This document shows, piece by piece, positions 1-7,535 of a stretch of DNA of 7,535 nt (the first letter of the stretch is position 1; each line of letters begins with the position of its first letter). A model generated the notes under the pieces. It ran no database searches, was not told the DNA's origin, and saw nothing but the letters and a program-made list of their open reading frames with translations. Position numbers and translations under genes: made by a program. Source of the stretch: Planctomycetaceae bacterium (GTDB lineage: Bacteria > Planctomycetota > Planctomycetia > Pirellulales > UBA1268); contig DONH01000469.1 in the NCBI GenBank assembly GCA_003509235.1, positions 1-7,535 on the forward strand, in the 5' to 3' direction.

Positions 1-2049
<2,049 letters not shown>

Positions 2050-2057
2050 CAGATCAT

Positions 2058-2064
2058 TCCTTTC
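2058..2064 (-). promoter_or_regulatory. clpB ribosome binding site
   Basis: On the minus strand GAAAGGA precedes the clpB ATG at 2049 by 8 nt. It fixes the start codon, because the following residues MAFRFDKFT match the usual ClpB N-terminus. An out-of-frame ATG lies between this site and the start and is ignored. Confidence 0.7.
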
Positions 2065-2131
2065 AAACTGCATTCGCGCGCAGCAACGCTTTCAATAGTC
2101 CTTCCGGATAGAACATCCCCTGCGCATGTCG

Positions 2132-2161
2132 ACTGGAGGTGCCGCTCTCGGCACCTCCAGT
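2132..2161 (-). terminator. Perfect 13-bp hairpin after dnaK, no T-tract
   Basis: The arms ACTGGAGGTGCCG (2132-2144) and CGGCACCTCCAGT (2149-2161) are exact reverse complements around a 4-nt loop. The hairpin begins 8 nt after the dnaK stop codon. Read on the dnaK strand, the 3' arm is followed by CGACATGCGC, so the U-run of an intrinsic terminator is missing. It may be a partial terminator, or an mRNA-end stabiliser or processing element that sets the dnaK:clpB ratio. The structure is certain from sequence; its function is inferred. Confidence 0.6.
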
Positions 2162-2169
2162 TAGACGGC

Positions 2170-4092
2170 TTACTCGTCGTCTTGCTTGACTTCAAACTCG
2201 GCATCGATCGTGTCGTCCGAAGCTGCTGCGGCACCGGCTGGTTCACTACCTGCCTGATCACCACCCGTTGCGTCTGCCGCCTGCGACTCATACAACACCT
2301 TTGAAAGTGCGTGGGAAGCCTGCTCAAGAGCATCATGAGCTGATTGAACAGCATCAGCATCTTCACCCTTGGCTGCTTCACGAGCTTTCGCAATCGCTGC
2401 CTCAAGCGGAGCCTTGTCAGCATCCGATAACTTCTCATCATTTTCTTTAATGAGCTTTTCTGTTTGAAAGCAGAGCGCCTCGGAACGATTCCGTACTTCA
2501 GCTAGCCGTTGCTTCTGCTTATCCTCTTCGGCGTGCAACTCTGCATCCTTACGCATCTTCTCAATTTCTTCTTCATTAAGACCGCTTGATTGCTCGATCG
2601 TAACGGACTGTTCCTTGTTCGACCCAAGATCTTTTGCATTCACCGAGAGAATACCGTTTGCATCAATATCAAATTTCACTTCTACCTGCGGAGTACCGCG
2701 GGGTGCTGGTGGAATTCCTTCCAAATTGAACTGGCCTAACAGGCGATTGTCTTTTGCCATCGACCGCTCACCTTGATAAACACTGACCGTCACTGCAGTC
2801 TGGTTATCAGCGGCCGTACTAAAGACCTGCTTACGCTCTGTTGGCACTGTTGTATTGCGTTCAACAAGTTTGGTGAACAATCCTCCTTCGGTCTCGATAC
2901 CAAGGCTTAATGGTGTCACATCAAGCAAAAGCACATCTTGAACGTCACCAGCCAACACACCACCTTGAATTGCAGCGCCAAGGGCGACGACTTCATCTGG
3001 ATTCACACCTTTATGCGGTTCCTTGCCAAAAACACTCTTCACGAGCTCCTGGACCTTCGGGATCCGTGTCGAACCACCAACGAGGACAACCTCATCAATA
3101 TCTTTTGCATCGAGCTTGGCATCCTTGAGTGCCTGAAGAACTGGCCCTCGGCACCTTTCAACAAGTCCGTCACACATTTCTTCAAACTGTGCTCGGGTAA
3201 TGGTTATTTGAAGATGCTTTGGTCCTGAGGCGTCGGCAGTAATAAATGGTAGATTGATGTCACTACTTTGTGCAGAACTCAATTCTTTCTTCGCTTTTTC
3301 ACACGCTTCCTGCAGTCGCTGCAATGCCATGGTGTCGTCGCGCAGATCAATGCCCTGCTCTTTTTTGAACTGATCGGCAACGTGATTAATCAGCGTCTGA
3401 TCAAAGTCATCACCACCAAGGTGCGTGTCACCATTGGTACTGATTACACGAAACACCCCGTCAGCCACCTCAAGAACAGAAACGTCAAACGTTCCACCTC
3501 CAAGGTCAAAGACAGCTATTTTTTCTTGGCTCTTACTCTCAAGGCCGTAGGCTAGTGCAGCTGCAGTTGGCTCATTGATAATTCGCATGACCTCGAGACC
3601 AGAAATCTGCCCCGCGTCTTTGGTTGCCTGTCGCTGTGCGTCGTTGAAGTATGCCGGAACAGTAATGACCGCCTTATTGACCTTGTGGCCGAGGTAGCTT
3701 TCTGCCGACTCTTTGAGAGACCGCAGCACCGTGGCAGAAATTTCTGGCGGTGTGAACTCCTTGTCGCCTACTTTCACCTTGACGTAATCTTCCGAACCAC
3801 CAACAACGTCGTAAGGGACGATTTTTTCTTCACTTGCCACCTCGTTGTGACGACGGCCCATAAATCGCTTAATTGAGTAAATTGTTCGCGTTGGGTTCGT
3901 CACTGCCTGCCGCCGTGCGATATCACCAACGAGTGTTTCACCTTTATCGTTAAAGGCCACAACACTCGGAGTGAGGCGGTTACCCTCTTTATTGGCAATA
4001 ACCTTTGGTTCTTTGCCTTCCATGACGGCAACAACTGAATTTGTTGTTCCCAGATCGATACCTATTATTTTTTCGCCTTGTTTTGTTGCCAT
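2170..4092 (-). CDS. dnaK: Molecular chaperone DnaK (Hsp70)
   Basis: Cytoplasmic ATP-driven chaperone that binds exposed hydrophobic segments, normally with DnaJ and GrpE. It has 640 residues, close to the usual length. The nucleotide-binding domain shows GIDLGTTNS (11-19), [11 protein letters not shown] (173-183), DLGGGTFD (196-203) and GGSTRIP (339-345). The interdomain linker VLLLDV is at 387-392, followed by the beta-sandwich substrate domain, a helical lid, an Ala/Gly-rich tail and the terminal [12 protein letters not shown], a variant of the common acidic EEVD/EEVKD-like end. ATG at 4092 is chosen because AAGGAGGA (4109-4102) precedes it by 9 nt; an in-frame GTG at 4119 would add 9 residues and swallow that site. 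clpB follows on the same strand. A sigma-54-type promoter lies about 150 bp upstream. grpE and dnaJ are not in the window. Confidence 0.98.
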   Translation of the reverse strand: MATKQGEKIIGIDLGTTNSVVAVMEGKEPKVIANKEGNRLTPSVVAFNDKGETLVGDIARRQAVTNPTRTIYSIKRFMGRRHNEVASEEKIVPYDVVGGSEDYVKVKVGDKEFTPPEISATVLRSLKESAESYLGHKVNKAVITVPAYFNDAQRQATKDAGQISGLEVMRIINEPTAAALAYGLESKSQEKIAVFDLGGGTFDVSVLEVADGVFRVISTNGDTHLGGDDFDQTLINHVADQFKKEQGIDLRDDTMALQRLQEACEKAKKELSSAQSSDINLPFITADASGPKHLQITITRAQFEEMCDGLVERCRGPVLQALKDAKLDAKDIDEVVLVGGSTRIPKVQELVKSVFGKEPHKGVNPDEVVALGAAIQGGVLAGDVQDVLLLDVTPLSLGIETEGGLFTKLVERNTTVPTERKQVFSTAADNQTAVTVSVYQGERSMAKDNRLLGQFNLEGIPPAPRGTPQVEVKFDIDANGILSVNAKDLGSNKEQSVTIEQSSGLNEEEIEKMRKDAELHAEEDKQKQRLAEVRNRSEALCFQTEKLIKENDEKLSDADKAPLEAAIAKAREAAKGEDADAVQSAHDALEQASHALSKVLYESQAADATGGDQAGSEPAGAAAASDDTIDAEFEVKQDDE

Positions 4093-4101
4093 GCCTTGTG
4101 T

Positions 4102-4109
4102 TCCTCCTT
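4102..4109 (-). promoter_or_regulatory. dnaK Shine-Dalgarno site (decides the start)
   Basis: AAGGAGGA on the minus strand is a near-complete anti-16S complement 9 nt before ATG 4092. It lies inside the reading frame opened by the GTG at 4119, which argues against that longer start. Confidence 0.85.
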
Positions 4110-4169
4110 CGATGTCCACGCTTTTCTATTCCGTCGAACGACCGTCCAGCACGTTCCCGTATCCGGGGG

Positions 4170-4207
4170 CCGGCCATCCGCGGTTGACGACCACGTCTCC
4201 GGGCCGG
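4170..4207 (-). promoter_or_regulatory. GC-rich nested stem in the predicted dnaK 5' leader
   Basis: If transcription starts about 12 nt after the -12 element, near 4230, the dnaK leader is about 138 nt. Within it, CCGGCC (4207-4202) can pair with GGCCGG (4175-4170), enclosing a smaller stem GACG-N4-CGTC (4197-4186). The pairing does not include the Shine-Dalgarno site, so a simple thermometer masking that site is not shown. It could influence mRNA stability or may have no role. Confidence 0.35.
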
Positions 4208-4240
4208 TTTTGTCGGTCTGCCCTGACAAGGAAAGAAGAT

Positions 4241-4256
4241 TGCAAAGCCCGTGCCA
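4241..4256 (-). promoter_or_regulatory. Sigma-54 (RpoN) -24/-12 promoter for dnaK
   Basis: The minus strand reads TGGCACGGGCTTTGCA from 4256 to 4241. This agrees at every specified position with the core sigma-54 consensus TGGCACGR-N3-TTGCW, and the hallmark GG and GC pairs are exactly 10 nt apart. The base just before the core is A where a pyrimidine is preferred. It points toward dnaK, and the predicted start near 4230 leaves a leader of about 138 nt. By family knowledge such promoters need an AAA+ enhancer-binding protein and ATP hydrolysis, which gives tight off/on control. No competing sigma-70 or sigma-32 promoter was recognised on this strand. Confidence 0.7.
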
Positions 4257-4310
4257 TAGCTTCGAAAGACTCGTTTCTGCACCCTCAAACCGAGGAATCG
4301 AATAAAACAG

Positions 4311-4320
4311 CGTATTTACG
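4311..4320. promoter_or_regulatory. Inverted repeat CGTA-TT-TACG, possible activator site
   Basis: CGTATTTACG lies about 80-90 bp upstream of the predicted sigma-54 start, within the usual range for an enhancer-binding protein. A further AATACG at 4347-4352 is the reverse complement of CGTATT at 4311-4316. The arms are short and could be chance; the placement is the main support. Confidence 0.25.
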
Positions 4321-4462
4321 GAAGGAATTCAGACGGTAGAGTTGAGAATACGTGGTTGCCAGCTCCCAGAGACTGCCATTTTGACGGGCTCCCTCGCGGA
4401 ACCAGAATTCTTGAAATCTCGATCAACGGAGTGGCCTCACTCAACTGTCCAGTGGGGTATGG

Positions 4463-4472
4463 TGTGTACACA
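4463..4472. promoter_or_regulatory. 10-bp palindrome TGTGTACACA upstream of pheA
   Basis: TGTGTACACA is a perfect palindrome ending 35 nt before the pheA ATG, where an operator could affect transcription. No second copy was seen, and the regulator, if any, is unknown. Confidence 0.2.
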
Positions 4473-4507
4473 ACCCTGTTATTTTTCCGGTTCAAGAAGT
4501 GAACATC

Positions 4508-5629
4508 ATGGCATCACGCAAGACCAAAGCGACCCGCAAAAAAACCACCAAAAGAAAGCCAGGTCTGACGACCTTACGAAAACGAATCGATACGATTGAT
4601 CATGAACTTGTTTCCCTCATGAATCAACGTGCTGATGTTGCCCGAGATATCGGCCACCTCAAATCGGCGAGTGGTGAACTGACATACGATCCATCCCGGG
4701 AGGAGCTCGTCCTCGACCGGGTAGCGGCGGCGAATGAAGGACCACTCGCCGACGACAGCCTCAAATCGATCTTTCGTGAACTAATCTCAGGTTCTCGTGC
4801 TATTGAGCAGCACTTACGGGTAGCTCATCTTGGTCCTGCCTGGACGTACAGTCATCTTGCTGCTCTTCATCGTTTTGGAAATGCAGTTGAATTCGTACCA
4901 GTATCCAGCATCTCTGCTGCATTCGAGGAAGTGCATGCTGGTCATTCGCACTACGGTGTCGTTCCTCTCGAAAACTCAACCGATGGACGAATTGCTGACA
5001 CACTCGATAACTTATCGCGCATGTCAGTCAAAATCTGTGCTGAAGTCCCATTACGCATTCACCACAATCTTCTTGCGGCCTGCGAACGCCATGACGTGAA
5101 AAAGGTTTACAGTCGCCCACAGGCACTCTCGCAATGCCGTAATTGGTTGGCGCGGCACCTTCCTGATGCACAGTTGATTGAGGTGACCAGCACAAGCGCG
5201 GCTGCCGAAAAAGCAGCACGTGAGTCAAAGTCTGCAGCGATAGCCAGTCGTCAGGCAGGCGTCCATCACAGCCTATCCATCCTGGCTGAAAACATTGAAG
5301 ATATCGCTGGAAATACAACCCGTTTTGCTGTTATCGGGCATGCCGACGCCAAACGGACCGGTCGAGATAAAACCGCCTTAATGTTTGAAATCAAACACCG
5401 TCCGGGTGGACTTGCTGATGCGCTTGCCATACCAAAGCGGCAAAAGCTCAATCTCACCTGGATTGAGTCTTTTCCTCTTCCAGGCGAAAAACGAGGCTAC
5501 ATTTTCTTTGTCGAACTCGAGGGTCACCGTGATGACCTTCGTGTGCGGCGGGCAATCGCGTCGCTTGAAAAGCGGTGCACCCGAGTTGCCATACTCGGCA
5601 GCTACGCAGGGGCGAGTCTGGTTGGATAG
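4508..5629 (+). CDS. pheA: Bifunctional chorismate mutase / prephenate dehydratase (P-protein)
   Basis: Converts chorismate to prephenate and then phenylpyruvate, the committed step to phenylalanine, in the cytoplasm. It has 373 residues. A lysine/arginine-rich extension (1-17) precedes the AroQ mutase domain (about 20-101). By alignment by eye with the E. coli enzyme, R24, R41, K52, D61, R64, E65 and Q101 match the mutase active site. The dehydratase domain (about 103-283) has GPAWTYSHLAA (109-119), VPLENSTDG (152-160) and NTTRF (269-273). The C-terminal ACT domain (about 288-368) has GGL (300-302) and ESFP (320-323) where many relatives have GAL and ESRP for phenylalanine inhibition. ATG 4508 is preferred, with weak AAGAAGTG upstream; an in-frame GTG at 4499 would add three residues. 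It is divergent from dnaK, and tpiA follows after 134 bp. Confidence 0.95.
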   Translation: MASRKTKATRKKTTKRKPGLTTLRKRIDTIDHELVSLMNQRADVARDIGHLKSASGELTYDPSREELVLDRVAAANEGPLADDSLKSIFRELISGSRAIEQHLRVAHLGPAWTYSHLAALHRFGNAVEFVPVSSISAAFEEVHAGHSHYGVVPLENSTDGRIADTLDNLSRMSVKICAEVPLRIHHNLLAACERHDVKKVYSRPQALSQCRNWLARHLPDAQLIEVTSTSAAAEKAARESKSAAIASRQAGVHHSLSILAENIEDIAGNTTRFAVIGHADAKRTGRDKTALMFEIKHRPGGLADALAIPKRQKLNLTWIESFPLPGEKRGYIFFVELEGHRDDLRVRRAIASLEKRCTRVAILGSYAGASLVG

Positions 5630-5630
5630 T

Positions 5631-5646
5631 GCACTGATTTCGGTGC
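5631..5646 (+). terminator. Small hairpin just after pheA, weak
   Basis: GCACTG-ATTT-CGGTGC can form a 6-bp stem with one wobble pair, starting 2 nt after the pheA stop. No T-tract follows, so at most it is a weak or factor-assisted end. Confidence 0.25.
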
Positions 5647-5681
5647 TGAGCAAATACAAACCCGTTCATACCACCGCCGTC

Positions 5682-5706
5682 TAGTGCGTGTCATGTTTTC
5701 GCACTA
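5682..5706. promoter_or_regulatory. Inverted repeat TAGTGCG-N11-CGCACTA before tpiA
   Basis: Perfect 7-bp arms (5682-5688 and 5700-5706) surround an 11-nt spacer, ending 57 nt before the tpiA ATG. The symmetry suits either a dimeric regulator site or a leader hairpin. Another TAGTGC overlaps the pheA stop at 5627-5632. No T-tract follows, so it is unlikely to be a terminator. Confidence 0.3.
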
Positions 5707-5763
5707 CACTGCGTCTCTTGGAACAACCGAGCACATCAATAAAACCAAACCCAAGGAGTGAGA

Positions 5764-6552
5764 ATGGCCATCCGCCGCCGGATCGTTGCTGGAAATTGGA
5801 AGATGAATCTTGACCACGCTGGAGCGGTCGCACTCGCTCAAGCTGTGGCGACTGGTGCCCACTCCTGCGGCGACTGCAACCTGATTCTCTGCCCTCCGTC
5901 AATTTACCTTGAACCAGTTGCACAAACACTTGAACTGACCAATAACGCGGGTCATTCCGGTGTTGCTCTTGGTGGCCAGAACCTGCACGATCAACCCAAA
6001 GGTGCTTTTACAGGTGAGATTTCTCCTACAATGCTCGTCGACGTCGGCTGCACCTTCTGCATAGTTGGGCACTCTGAACGACGTACACTGTTTGGCGAGA
6101 CCGACAGTGTTGTCAACACGAAAGCCAAAGCCGTACTCGCCGCCGGCCTCACGCCGATCATTTGTGTTGGTGAAACCCTAGAAGAACGCGATCAAGGCCG
6201 AACAGCGGCCGTTGTTACAGAACAGATCTCTGGCTCGCTGGCTGGGCTTAGTGCAGCGGACCTTGCCAAGTCGATCATTGCCTACGAACCCGTCTGGGCA
6301 ATCGGTACTGGAAAGGTCGCAACGCCTGAACAGGCGCAGGAAGTCCACGCTCTGATCCGTAAGCAGCTGGCAGAACATGCTGATGAAGCGACTGCCAATC
6401 AGGTGGTAATCCAGTATGGTGGCAGTGTAAAACCCGAAAACGCCGGAGTTTTGGCTGCACAGCCCGATATCGACGGGGCACTGGTTGGAGGCGCGAGCCT
6501 CAAAGCCGAAGACTTTCTGGCAATTGCCGAACAATTTGCTCACGCCAGCTAA
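5764..6552 (+). CDS. tpiA: Triosephosphate isomerase
   Basis: Interconverts dihydroxyacetone phosphate and glyceraldehyde 3-phosphate in glycolysis and gluconeogenesis; a cytoplasmic TIM barrel, normally dimeric. It has 262 residues, slightly longer than the usual 250 or so. Catalytic residues are all present: N11 and K13 in AGNWKMN (9-15), H103 in VGHSERR (101-107) and E175 in AYEPVWAIGTGK, which runs into flexible loop 6. The phosphate-binding YGGSVK is at 218-223, with VGGASL near the end. ATG 5764 is chosen because AAGGAG (5753-5758) precedes it by 5 nt; the in-frame GTG at 5758 overlaps that site. secG follows after 98 bp on the same strand and may be co-transcribed. Confidence 0.97.
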   Translation: MAIRRRIVAGNWKMNLDHAGAVALAQAVATGAHSCGDCNLILCPPSIYLEPVAQTLELTNNAGHSGVALGGQNLHDQPKGAFTGEISPTMLVDVGCTFCIVGHSERRTLFGETDSVVNTKAKAVLAAGLTPIICVGETLEERDQGRTAAVVTEQISGSLAGLSAADLAKSIIAYEPVWAIGTGKVATPEQAQEVHALIRKQLAEHADEATANQVVIQYGGSVKPENAGVLAAQPDIDGALVGGASLKAEDFLAIAEQFAHAS

Positions 6553-6650
6553 TTCGTGTCATCGGGATAGCCCAGAATGGCTGCTGACGATACATTGGGC
6601 GATAGTTTCCGCCCTTCGGCCGTTTGACTGTTTTGGAGAATTCATTCGCA

Positions 6651-7148
6651 ATGCTCATGTTCGTTCGCTTCTTTCTTGGATTCATGCTCGTTGCCACGTC
6701 AGTGTTTCTCATTCTGCTGGTGCTCATTCAGCGCGGACGTGGGGGTGGACTTGCCGGTGCACTCGGCGGTATGGGTGGCCAAAGTGCATTCGGTACCAAA
6801 GCTGGTGACTTGTTCACAAAGATCACGATTGGCGTCGCTACATTCTGGATTCTGCTCTGCATTCTCTCTATTAACGTACTTGGGACGCAGCAGTCACTTT
6901 TTAGTACAAACCTAGGAGCAGCGGCACCCGAAGCAATGGACGGTCTCGGAACAACTGAAGCGATGCCAGCGGAGATAGCCCCGGATCCTGCCAATGATTC
7001 CTCAGAAACTCCTGCTGCTACCGGCGAATCGGAACCAGGCGCAAAGCCTGAAGAAAAAAATTCTTCTACCCCCCCAGAACCCACAAACGAGTCGCAACCT
7101 GACGCTTCGCCTGAACCGGCTTCGGCGGCAGAGAAGTCGGCTGAGTAA
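6651..7148 (+). CDS. secG: Preprotein translocase subunit SecG with long acidic tail
   Basis: Small membrane subunit that helps SecYE and SecA move proteins across the inner membrane. It has 165 residues, against about 75-110 in most relatives. The first transmembrane helix is about 3-27. The conserved cytoplasmic loop has [16 protein letters not shown] (25-40) and [11 protein letters not shown] (43-53), and the second helix is about 59-79. Residues 82-165 form a Pro/Glu/Ala/Ser-rich acidic tail with no recognised domain, which accounts for the extra length. ATG 6651 is preferred, with GGAGAA (6635-6640) 10 nt upstream. ATG 6657 is a possible alternative, and TTG 6624 would put charged and polar residues before the helix. 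yicC starts 15 bp after the stop. Confidence 0.93.
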   Translation: MLMFVRFFLGFMLVATSVFLILLVLIQRGRGGGLAGALGGMGGQSAFGTKAGDLFTKITIGVATFWILLCILSINVLGTQQSLFSTNLGAAAPEAMDGLGTTEAMPAEIAPDPANDSSETPAATGESEPGAKPEEKNSSTPPEPTNESQPDASPEPASAAEKSAE

Positions 7149-7152
7149 ACCT

Positions 7153-7157
7153 GGAGG
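7153..7157 (+). promoter_or_regulatory. yicC ribosome binding site
   Basis: GGAGG lies 6 nt before ATG 7164, in the 15-bp gap after secG. It favours this start over the in-frame ATG at 7176. Confidence 0.75.
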
Positions 7158-7163
7158 ACTACC

Positions 7164-7535
7164 ATGGCCCGCAGCATGACCGGATGCGGCGAAGGGTTTG
7201 CCGACAACCAGGGCGTTGCCTGCAGAGTTGAGATTCGCAGTGTCAATCACCGCCATCTCAAATGTAGCATCCGCACGCGTGAAGGTTTCCATCTTCTTGA
7301 GCCACGGCTTGAAGGACTGATCCGCGAATGTATCAAGCGAGGGAGTCTTCAAATAACCATCGAAGTGAGTGGGTCGGCTGTTCCAACGGGTCGTCGGCTT
7401 GACCAAGATCAACTCGGTGCGTATCTCGATGACTGGGAGTCTTTCTGTGATCAACGAGGCATCGCAACACCTCCAACGATCGATCCGCTTCTGGGTCTCC
7501 CGGGTGTCTTGCTTGATGCACCGCCGGACGCATCA
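7164..7535 (+). CDS. yicC: YicC/YloC family endoribonuclease, C-terminus cut off by window edge
   Basis: The 124 visible codons carry the N-terminal YicC domain. The family signature SMTGCGEG (4-11; usually SMTGFG-like) and VEIRSVNHRHL (22-32) are clear, and LPGVL (112-116) matches the motif in the middle of family members. Full proteins are about 290 residues, so the C-terminal DUF1732 part should lie beyond the right edge. E. coli YicC has been described as an endoribonuclease; the exact role here is not shown. The 15-bp gap and strong GGAGG imply co-transcription with secG. In many bacteria gmk follows yicC, which can be expected next but is not visible. Confidence 0.93.
   Translation, partial: MARSMTGCGEGFADNQGVACRVEIRSVNHRHLKCSIRTREGFHLLEPRLEGLIRECIKRGSLQITIEVSGSAVPTGRRLDQDQLGAYLDDWESFCDQRGIATPPTIDPLLGLPGVLLDAPPDAS

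Larger units (their letters stand above)
4093..4507. other. Divergent intergenic region between dnaK and pheA
   Basis: This 415-bp spacer holds the control regions of both flanking genes. No convincing protein-coding gene is seen; open frames across it are short, have no matching ribosome site and overlap dnaK or pheA. The dnaK side contains the sigma-54-like promoter at 4241-4256, a GC-rich leader and the AAGGAGGA site. The pheA side contains a 10-bp palindrome at 4463-4472 but no convincing -35/-10 pair. A CIRCE operator (TTAGCACTC-N9-GAGTGCTAA) was looked for and is absent. Confidence 0.8.

Noticed and set aside
2842..2859. Second sigma-54-like TGGCAC...TTGCG on the plus strand inside dnaK
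   Set aside because: The GG and GC pairs are 12 nt apart instead of 10, and the site lies inside a coding region facing no gene.
4093..4119. Longer dnaK start at GTG 4119
   Set aside because: It would place AAGGAGGA inside the coding region and add 9 residues not typical of the family.
3989..4288. 99-codon Arg-rich minus-strand frame overlapping the dnaK start and leader
   Set aside because: It overlaps the dnaK N-terminus in another frame, covers the predicted promoter and leader, and its composition reflects GC-rich non-coding sequence.
4093..4507. CIRCE operator or sigma-32 promoter upstream of dnaK
   Set aside because: No TTAGCACTC/GAGTGCTAA pair is present. CTTGAAA occurs near 4410 but on the pheA strand and without a CCCCAT-type -10 at the right distance.
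5687..6562. Shared 8-mer CGTGTCAT at 5687-5694 and 6555-6562, either side of tpiA
   Set aside because: Eight bases with no further flanking similarity is too short to call a repeat.
6728..7246. 172-codon open frame on the minus strand opposite secG
   Set aside because: It is antisense to secG and yicC, which are clear families in their own frame. Its opening arises from the biased Pro/Glu/Ala composition of the SecG tail, and it has no recognised domain.

Overview
The window is a stretch of core bacterial housekeeping genes with no sign of a mobile element, CRISPR array, phage or RNA gene. About half the bases are G+C. The protein sequences and the order tpiA-secG-yicC suggest a planctomycete (Pirellulales-like). 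That assignment is from memory of the families and has not been checked by a search.

Layout. The left part, on the minus strand, is a protein-rescue unit. dnaK (4092 to 2170) is transcribed first, followed after 120 bp by clpB (from 2049, running off the left edge about 180 codons before its expected end). A perfect 13-bp hairpin without a T-tract lies between them. A 415-bp divergent spacer (4093-4507) separates dnaK from the plus-strand genes. These are pheA (chorismate mutase-prephenate dehydratase, 4508-5629), tpiA (5764-6552), secG (6651-7148) and the first 124 codons of yicC (7164 to the right edge). secG and yicC are 15 bp apart and almost certainly share a transcript.

How the genes work together. 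DnaK and ClpB form the classical disaggregation pair: DnaK recruits ClpB to aggregates and receives the extracted chains. PheA commits chorismate to phenylalanine, TpiA interconverts the glycolytic trioses, SecG is part of the Sec translocon and YicC is an RNase-family protein. Apart from dnaK-clpB, these neighbours have no obvious mechanistic link.

Most interesting signal. Upstream of dnaK, on its strand, the sequence TGGCACGGGCTTTGCA (4256 to 4241) matches the sigma-54 (RpoN) -24/-12 promoter consensus, with the required GG-N10-GC spacing. No CIRCE element is visible, and an inverted repeat lies at enhancer distance upstream. This suggests that the dnaK-clpB unit is driven by sigma-54 and an AAA+ activator rather than by HrcA or an obvious sigma-32 promoter. 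Lesser points are a roughly 24-residue enlargement of the ClpB middle region, a long acidic tail on SecG, and a changed phenylalanine-binding motif in PheA. I found no wholly new system.
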